Source: Vicinamibacterales bacterium (GTDB lineage: Bacteria; Acidobacteriota; Vicinamibacteria; Vicinamibacterales; UBA2999). Taken from it: a stretch of DNA of 46,932 bases. Shown here piece after piece: positions 41,888 through 46,932 of the stretch (the first letter of the stretch is position 1; each line of letters starts with the position of its first letter). Position numbers and translations under genes: made by a program. The notes beneath the pieces were generated by a model. That model was given only the letters and a program-made list of their open reading frames with translations, was not told the origin of the DNA and did not search any database. The stretch is from positions 1-46,932 of the forward strand of contig JAWKHS010000031.1 in NCBI GenBank assembly GCA_041394705.1, given 5' to 3'.

Positions 41888-42587
41888 GCACGACCTCTTC
41901 GAGCGTGGGGGCGCCGGACGCTGCGGCGCCGGCCGGCAGGTGCCCGGCGAGCTCCTCGAGCGTGCCCGTGCCGCAGACGCGGCCGGCGCTCAGCAGCACG
42001 AAGCGATCGCAGACGCGGGCGGCATCCGTGATCTGGTGGATCGACAGGAAGAGCGTGCGGCCCGCGGCGGCGTGCTCGCGCAGCGCGTCCCCGACCTCGC
42101 GCGTCTGCCGGAGGTCCAGGCCATCGAAGGGCTCGTCGGCGAGGAGCAGCGGGTGGGGGGTGAGCATCCCCACGGCCAGGAGCACGCGCTTGCGCTGTCC
42201 CTTGGACAGCGTGCCGATGGTCCAGTCGAGCAGCGGCCCCAGGGCCAGGCGTTCGACGACGACCGCCTTCATGGCCGCGTCGCCGCCGAAATACCCGGTG
42301 ACGAAGTCGAGCACCCAGCCCACGCGCTGGCTCGGCCACGGCGCGACCGCGTCCGGCAGGTAGAACATCCCGGAGCCCGGCGTGCCCGGCCGGACCGCCC
42401 GACCGTCGACCACGACCGTGCCGGCGTCGTACGGCAGGACGCCCGCCACGCACTCGAACAGGGTGGTCTTGCCCGCGCCGTTGGGGCCAATGAGGCCCAG
42501 GACTTCGCCGCGCCGAATCTCGAGCGTGACGGCGTCGAGCGCGGTGATGCGGCCGAAGCGCTTGGTGAGGCGCTCGACGGTGACCAT
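41874..42587 (-). CDS. ABC transporter ATPase
   Basis: 237 residues. Walker A GLIGPNGAGKTTLFECVAG, signature TLSKGQRKRVLLA (LSKGQ in place of LSGGQ), Walker B LLLADEPFDGLD and H-loop LSIHQITDA. Its single-domain form, without membrane segments, matches exporters of the ABC-2 class. A TAGACT -10 (plus 42614-42609) precedes it by about 21 nt. It is the first gene of the ATPase-permease-lectin-TonB receptor unit. Confidence 0.95.
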   Translation of the reverse strand: MVTVERLTKRFGRITALDAVTLEIRRGEVLGLIGPNGAGKTTLFECVAGVLPYDAGTVVVDGRAVRPGTPGSGMFYLPDAVAPWPSQRVGWVLDFVTGYFGGDAAMKAVVVERLALGPLLDWTIGTLSKGQRKRVLLAVGMLTPHPLLLADEPFDGLDLRQTREVGDALREHAAAGRTLFLSIHQITDAARVCDRFVLLSAGRVCGTGTLEELAGHLPAGAAASGAPTLEEVVLALT

Positions 42588-42747
42588 GGAACGGGGTGCC
42601 AGAGCGCGAGTCTAGCGTCCGGCGTCGATCTACTACCAGCAGTCGTAGGTGCCGCCATGCGCCGAACCGCGCGCGGCGCCGCGGACGGGGGGACGCCATG
42701 CGCCGAGGTGCGCAGGCGCGGGGGCGCGCGACGGCCCGTACGCACGA

Positions 42748-42781
42748 AGGGCCAGCCGGCGCGCACGGCGCCGCTGGCCCT
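42748..42781 (-). terminator. Strong hairpin after the HisC-like gene
   Basis: AGGGCCAGC (42748-42756) and GCTGGCCCT (42773-42781) form a perfect 9-bp stem, extended inward by GGCGC/GCGCC with one bulge. It lies 39 nt past the stop of the Tat-HisC-like gene on the minus strand, within the 233-nt gap before the ABC unit. No other gene is seen in that gap. Confidence 0.55.
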
Positions 42782-42820
42782 CGAGCTCTCCCGGGCTGGC
42801 CGTTGGCGGCCGGCCGTGGA

Positions 42821-43993
42821 CTACCGGCCCGCGCTGCTGCGCGCCGGGGCGTTCAGCACCTTGCGGAAGACCGCGACGGCGCGCTGCATCTCGTCCATCG
42901 TGCCGAGCGAGATGCGGGTGTGCGACTTCTCGAACGGCGGGAAGTCGCGTCCGACGCTGACCTTGTGCTCGGCGCACGCGTCGCGGAACTCCTTGGCCGA
43001 CCGCTTGATGTCGATGAACACGCAGTTGGTGTGCGCGTTGGTGCCTTCGAAGCCCATGTCGCGGAACGCCTGCAGCGTGAAGTCGCGGACGCGCGCGTTC
43101 TCGGTGCGCTCGGCCTCGAGGTGCTTCGTGTCGCGGAGCGACGCGATGCCGGCCGCCGCCGTGAGCGTGTTCACGCTGCCGAGGCCCCACGCGGACGCGA
43201 CGGCGCGCACCGTCTCGGGCTGCCCGATGGCGTACCCCAGCCGCAGCCCGGCCATGCCGTGCGCCTTGGAGTACGTCCGCGTCACGAGGACGCCCGGCAG
43301 TTCCCGCGCCAGGCCGGCCGCGGTCTTCACGCCGGCGCCGTGCGTGTAGTCGATGTACGCCTCGTCCACGAGGATCGTCGTGCCCGGCGAGGCCTGCTTG
43401 ACGCCCCGCACGAACGCCTCGACGGCCGTCAGATCGTGCGCGGTGCCGGTCGGGTTGTTCGGGTTGCAGAAGAACACGAGGCCGGCGCCCTTCGCGGCCG
43501 CGGCCATCGCGTCGAGGTCCAGGCCGAAGGAGCGGTCCACCTGGATCACCTTCGCCGGCACGCCCATGCGCCGGGCGGTCTGCTCGCAGGTGGTGAAGGT
43601 CGGCGCGGCCGTGACGAGCGGCTTGTCCATCGTGCAGAACGCCCGCGTCGCCGCCTCGAGCATCGGGCCCGAGCCCGTCCCGATGATGACGTTCTCCTTC
43701 TTGGCGCCGTAGGTCGACGCGATGGTGTCCACCAGCACGTCGATGTAGTCCGGCGGGTAGCCGCGGCCGACCCGCGGCGAGATCCCGGCCTGCAGCGCGT
43801 CGATGGCGCTCTTGCCCGGTCCCCGGGCGTTCTCGTTGGAGTTGATGCGAATGAAACCGCCGTCGTCCGGCGGCTGGAGCGCCCCGGCCGTCTCGAGGGC
43901 CATCGCCTCGCGGCCGCGACCGATGATGAATGCGGTGGACAGGCCGGCACCGACGCCTACCGTCCTCACGAAACTGCGACGCGACACGGACAT
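42821..43993 (-). CDS. Tat-exported HisC-like PLP aminotransferase
   Basis: 390 residues. The N-terminus MSVSRRSFVRTVGVGAGLSTAFIIG is a twin-arginine signal (RRSFVR). The rest is a class I/II aminotransferase of the histidinol-phosphate type: INSNENARGPG, GRGYPPDYIDVL, VIIGTGSGPML, FFCNPNNPTG, ILVDEAYIDY and the PLP Lys in VTRTYSKAHGMAGLRLGYAIG. Histidinol-phosphate enzymes are cytoplasmic; a folded PLP enzyme in the periplasm is unusual and the substrate cannot be histidinol phosphate by default. A strong AAGGAGG Shine-Dalgarno stands 5 nt before the ATG, with TATACT (plus 44037-44032) upstream. Confidence 0.92.
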   Translation of the reverse strand: MSVSRRSFVRTVGVGAGLSTAFIIGRGREAMALETAGALQPPDDGGFIRINSNENARGPGKSAIDALQAGISPRVGRGYPPDYIDVLVDTIASTYGAKKENVIIGTGSGPMLEAATRAFCTMDKPLVTAAPTFTTCEQTARRMGVPAKVIQVDRSFGLDLDAMAAAAKGAGLVFFCNPNNPTGTAHDLTAVEAFVRGVKQASPGTTILVDEAYIDYTHGAGVKTAAGLARELPGVLVTRTYSKAHGMAGLRLGYAIGQPETVRAVASAWGLGSVNTLTAAAGIASLRDTKHLEAERTENARVRDFTLQAFRDMGFEGTNAHTNCVFIDIKRSAKEFRDACAEHKVSVGRDFPPFEKSHTRISLGTMDEMQRAVAVFRKVLNAPARSSAGR

Positions 43994-44031
43994 ACGGGCC
44001 TCCTTGCGGATGGGAGCCGGGAACGGCCCGC

Positions 44032-44037
44032 AGTATA
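44032..44037 (-). promoter_or_regulatory. -10 element (TATACT) for the Tat-HisC-like gene
   Basis: TATACT on the minus strand would start a leader of about 32 nt containing the AAGGAGG ribosome-binding site. Confidence 0.45.
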
Positions 44038-44178
44038 CGGCCAGACCGGCGAAACCGGACAGGGCGCCTGGTACCCGCGGAGGCCGTCGCCGGGAAGGCC
44101 TCGGGAGGCGGCCCGCGCCCGGCGCCGCCCGGGTGGCGCTCGAGGCATGCGGCCGCCGCCCGGGCGCGACGCGGCGCG

Positions 44179-44184
44179 TAAACT
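44179..44184 (+). promoter_or_regulatory. -10-like element (TAAACT) before dnaG
   Basis: TAAACT lies 47 nt before the dnaG ATG in a 237-nt gap shared with the divergent HisC-like gene. No Shine-Dalgarno is visible before dnaG. Confidence 0.35.
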
Positions 44185-44230
44185 ACAGGGGACCCGGGTC
44201 CGGACGCACGCGGCGCCGGGCTCCCGCCCA

Positions 44231-45991
44231 ATGCCGAAGTTCCCCCAGTCCTTCATCGACGAGGTCCGGGTCGCCGCCGACATCGTCACGGTGATCCAGG
44301 ACTACGTGTCGCTCCGGAAGGCGGGCGCCAGCTACAAGGGCCTCTGCCCGTTCCACAACGAGAAGTCGCCGTCGTTCACGGTCAACCGGGACAAGGGCTT
44401 CTTCCACTGCTTCGGCTGCAACACCGGGGGCGACGTCTTCAAGTTCATCGAACTCCAGGAGAAGCTGGGGTTCCAGGACACGGTCCGGTTCGTCGCCGGC
44501 AAGTTCGGCATCCCGCTGCCCGAGCTGGAGGCCGGCGAAGGCCAGACCGAGAGCGCGGCCGAGCGCGAGGCGCTGCTCAAGATGCACGAGGTGGCCGCCG
44601 CCCATTTCGGCGAGCAGCTCGCCTCGCCGGCCGGCGCGCGCCACCGCGAGTACCTGCAGAAGAACCGCGGGCTCACGCCCCAGACGGTCGACGCGCTGCG
44701 CCTCGGCTGGGCGCCGCCCACGCGCGACGCCCTCTACCGCCGGCTCAAGGACCAGGGCTTTCCCGAGGGGCTGATCCGCCAGAGCGGCCTCGTGTCGGTG
44801 CGCGACGACGGCACGGTGGTCGACCGTTTCCGCAACCGGCTGATGGTGCCCATCGCGCGCGACAGCGGCTCCATCGTCGCCTTCGGCGGCCGCGCGCTCG
44901 AACCGGACCAGGTGCCGAAGTACCTGAACTCGCCCGAGACGCCCATCTACACGAAGAGCCGGACGCTCTACGGCCTCAACCTGACGAAGAGCGAGCTGCG
45001 CGCGTCGAAGTTCGCGATCGTCGTGGAGGGCTACTTCGACTTCGCGCAGCTCTACCAGGCGGGGGGCCTCCCGGTGGTGGCCACGTGCGGCACGGCGCTC
45101 ACCACGCAGCAGGCCCAGATGCTGCGACGGTTCGTGCCGAAGGTGATCATCAACTTCGATCCCGACAACGCCGGGCAGTCGGCGGCCGAGCGGTCCAGCG
45201 AGCTGCTCGTGGAGGCGAACTTCAGCGTCAACGTGCTGCGCCTGCCGGGAGGCGACGACCCCGACACGTTCGTCCAGAAGCACGGGCGCGAGGCGTACCT
45301 GGCCGAGCTGAAGCGGTCCCAGCAGTACCTCGAGTTCCTCCTCGACCGTGCGGCCGCTGCACACAATCTCACCCGTGACGAGGGCCGGCGGGAGTTCCTG
45401 CACCAGATGCTGGCGGTGGCCGCCCGCGTCCCGGATCCCGCCGCCCGCGACCAGTTCGCCGACCGCCTCGCCCACCGGGCGCGGGTGACCGAAGAGGTGG
45501 TCCGCGCCGAGATCCGGAAGGCGGCGGCAGCGCGCCGGACCACCGTGCCGCTCCCGGCTCCGGTGGCCAACACGCCGCTGACGGAGACCGAACGCGGGCT
45601 GCTCTGGGCGATCGTGCATGAGCCAGAGCAGGCGGCGGCGGCGCTCCTTCTACTGCAAGATGTTGATTTGGAAGGACTTGCGTCCCAATCCCTGCTGCAG
45701 GCCGCCCGACGCGTGGCCCAGGAGGCCCCTGGCATGTTGCCAACCGCGCTCATGGCGCGTCTAAGTGATAGGGAGGCACGGTTGCTGACGAAGGCCGGGG
45801 CGGAGCGTCAGGCCCCCGTGCTCGACCTGACGGCGTGCGTGGAAGCCTTGGGCAAGGCGCGGACCCGGCGTGAGCTGGCCGACATCGATCGAGAAATTGC
45901 GCAGTTGGCGGCCTCGGACACCGGGTCGGCCCGGCTCACGGAACTGGTCATGAAAAAGATTGCGATCCGCCGTCAACTTGGCGAAAGATAG
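44231..45991 (+). CDS. dnaG: DNA primase
   Basis: 586 residues. It makes RNA primers at the replication fork. The CHCC zinc-binding domain reads GLCPFHNEKSPSF...FFHCFGCNTGGD. The catalytic TOPRIM core has FAIVVEGYFDFAQLYQAGG and VIINFDPDNAGQSAAERS. The C-terminal helicase-binding domain (from about 430) is present but weakly conserved. Codon usage loosens there (GTT, TTG, GAT, AGT, AGG), around 45650-45780, which may reflect an internal promoter for rpoD. The ATG at 44231 gives the standard MPKFPQSFIDEVR start; longer open frame upstream is noncoding. The dnaG-rpoD order is the classic macromolecular-synthesis operon. Confidence 0.97.
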   Translation: MPKFPQSFIDEVRVAADIVTVIQDYVSLRKAGASYKGLCPFHNEKSPSFTVNRDKGFFHCFGCNTGGDVFKFIELQEKLGFQDTVRFVAGKFGIPLPELEAGEGQTESAAEREALLKMHEVAAAHFGEQLASPAGARHREYLQKNRGLTPQTVDALRLGWAPPTRDALYRRLKDQGFPEGLIRQSGLVSVRDDGTVVDRFRNRLMVPIARDSGSIVAFGGRALEPDQVPKYLNSPETPIYTKSRTLYGLNLTKSELRASKFAIVVEGYFDFAQLYQAGGLPVVATCGTALTTQQAQMLRRFVPKVIINFDPDNAGQSAAERSSELLVEANFSVNVLRLPGGDDPDTFVQKHGREAYLAELKRSQQYLEFLLDRAAAAHNLTRDEGRREFLHQMLAVAARVPDPAARDQFADRLAHRARVTEEVVRAEIRKAAAARRTTVPLPAPVANTPLTETERGLLWAIVHEPEQAAAALLLLQDVDLEGLASQSLLQAARRVAQEAPGMLPTALMARLSDREARLLTKAGAERQAPVLDLTACVEALGKARTRRELADIDREIAQLAASDTGSARLTELVMKKIAIRRQLGER

Positions 45992-46006
45992 CGCCCCGCC
46001 GCCCGT

Positions 46007-46012
46007 TAGAAT
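46007..46012 (+). promoter_or_regulatory. -10-like element (TAGAAT) before rpoD
   Basis: TAGAAT falls in the 90-nt gap between dnaG and rpoD, leaving a leader of about 60 nt with a GGAGG at 46075-46079. No -35 is seen at normal spacing. Confidence 0.4.
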
Positions 46013-46081
46013 GGAAAGCTGTCCCGCCGTCGATCACACCTGCCAGAACGCCCCGATCGCCCGCGTGTCCCGTCGGAGGTA

Positions 46082-46932
46082 ATGCCTTTGTCATCGCCGC
46101 TCGAAGAACGATTCGAAGAAGTCCGTCAGCTCCTCATCATCGGCAAGGAGAAAGGGTACTTGCTGTACGACGAGGTGAACGACGTGCTTCCGGCGGAGGT
46201 CACGTCCAATCCCGAGGAGCTCGACGAGCTCTTCACGGTGTTCGGCAACGCCGGCATCGACCTCGTCGACACGGAGAAGGGCTACCGCGAGCGCGACACG
46301 ATGGAGCGCGGCGAGGGCCCGGCCCACGCGGAGGACGGCACCGAGCTGGACCTCACGCCCGGCGCGCTGGACAAGACGAACGACCCCGTCCGCATGTACC
46401 TGCGCGAGATGGGCACGGTGCCGCTGCTCACCCGCGAGGGCGAGGTGGCCATCGCCAAGCGCATCGAGCGCGGCAAGCTGTCGGTCATCAAGTCCATCTC
46501 CCGCATGCCGGCCATCATCAAGGCCGTCATCCGGATGGGCGACCAGCTGAAGGCCGGCGAGCGCACCGTCCGCGAGCTCGTAATCTTCAACGACGAGGAG
46601 ATCACGGACGACCGCATCGAGCAGCGGGCGCAGCAGTTCCTCCGCCAGATCGACGCGGTGCGCAAGGCGCGCGTCGCCGAGGAGAAGCTGCGCGAGAAGC
46701 TCGGCACGGTGCTGAAGAAGGACAAGAAGAAGTACCGCCGCGCGGCCTGGAAGCACATGCGGGCCCACGTCGAGGTCTCGCGGCTCATCCGGAAGATCGA
46801 GTTCACCGAGGCCGTGAAGCGGCGCATGGTGGACGAGGTGAAGGACGCGGTCGAGGCCGTGCAGAAGGTGCAGCGCGAGCTGGACCACGTCAAGCGCACG
46901 CTCAACCCAAAGGTCGTCACCAAGAAGACGCC
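46082..46932 (+). CDS. rpoD: RNA polymerase sigma factor RpoD (partial, 3' end off the right edge)
   Basis: About 283 N-terminal residues are visible. Region 1.1 reads ERFEEVRQLLIIGKEKGYLLYDEVNDVLP and region 1.2 DPVRMYLREMGTVPLLTREGEVAIAKRIERG. The non-conserved region follows, with charged helices; regions 2-4 lie beyond the edge. This is the primary sigma factor. ATG 46082 lies only 2 nt after GGAGG; an in-frame TTG at 46088 would have an 8-nt spacing and may be the true start, shortening the protein by two residues. Confidence 0.95.
   Translation, partial: MPLSSPLEERFEEVRQLLIIGKEKGYLLYDEVNDVLPAEVTSNPEELDELFTVFGNAGIDLVDTEKGYRERDTMERGEGPAHAEDGTELDLTPGALDKTNDPVRMYLREMGTVPLLTREGEVAIAKRIERGKLSVIKSISRMPAIIKAVIRMGDQLKAGERTVRELVIFNDEEITDDRIEQRAQQFLRQIDAVRKARVAEEKLREKLGTVLKKDKKKYRRAAWKHMRAHVEVSRLIRKIEFTEAVKRRMVDEVKDAVEAVQKVQRELDHVKRTLNPKVVTKKT

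Noticed and set aside
42633..42820. A minus-strand frame ending GGTYDCW in the gap before the ABC unit, possible small peptide
   Set aside because: No in-frame ATG, GTG or TTG start with a ribosome site in the gap, and it overlaps a strong terminator-like hairpin.
1..46932. tRNA, rRNA, CRISPR, insertion sequence, integrase or prophage features
   Set aside because: None seen on either strand: no cloverleaf-like or repeat-spacer pattern in the gaps, and no transposase, integrase or phage-type motif.

Overview
The window is a high-GC bacterial chromosome segment, roughly 70% G+C by eye, with strong G/C at third codon positions. It is packed with about 38 protein genes, the first and last cut by the window edges. 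Gene content suggests Acidobacteriota, probably a Vicinamibacteria-like lineage. The pointers are an Oar-type TonB-dependent receptor with an N-terminal carboxypeptidase-regulatory domain, a secreted M28B/GCPII-type peptidase, a haem c-copper monooxygenase-TPR protein next to a redoxin, a Tat-exported HisC-like aminotransferase and a D-aminoacylase-family amidohydrolase. This assignment is inferred from gene families, not from a marker comparison. I see no rRNA, tRNA, CRISPR array, insertion sequence or prophage.

Layout. 1-1400: thiC (cut by the left edge) behind a TPP riboswitch, divergent from an AAC(3)-type acetyltransferase. 2.2-7.2 kb (minus): redoxin, haem/copper monooxygenase with TPRs, M28 peptidase. 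7.2-12.2 kb: rlmI divergent from rpiB-glyA-dinG-like helicase. 12.2-16.6 kb (plus): a compact run of TPR lipoprotein-like/secreted protein, YggS, DivIVA, YggU, HutI and cyclodeaminase. 16.7-21.8 kb (minus): a small membrane protein, lepB-lepA, then citrate synthase with two small envelope genes. 22-24 kb (plus): two small membrane genes behind a good sigma-54-type promoter and a secreted alpha/beta hydrolase. 24-27.8 kb (minus): amidohydrolase, GNAT, CslA-like GT2. 27.8-30.2 kb: larB, then a VOC/AraC divergent pair bracketed by two G-rich inverted-repeat elements. 30.2-36.7 kb: mutS2, a ThDP enzyme, aldo/keto reductase and an HDAC-family deacetylase. 36.7-42.6 kb (minus): ABC exporter ATPase and permease, secreted lectin-fold protein, TonB receptor. 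42.8-44 kb (minus): the Tat-HisC-like enzyme. 44.2 kb to the end: dnaG and the start of rpoD.

Recurring themes. Several transcription units have a -10 hexamer ending about 7 nt before the start codon and no Shine-Dalgarno sequence, which suggests leaderless mRNAs. Two divergent gene pairs have overlapping -10 boxes on opposite strands. A 14-nt GC-rich core (GCCCCGAGCCCCGG) occurs three times, twice as inverted arms between larB and the VOC gene and once inside the thiC leader. Related 7-nt-period G tracts flank the region downstream of the AraC gene. These repeats are the least explained structure in the window.
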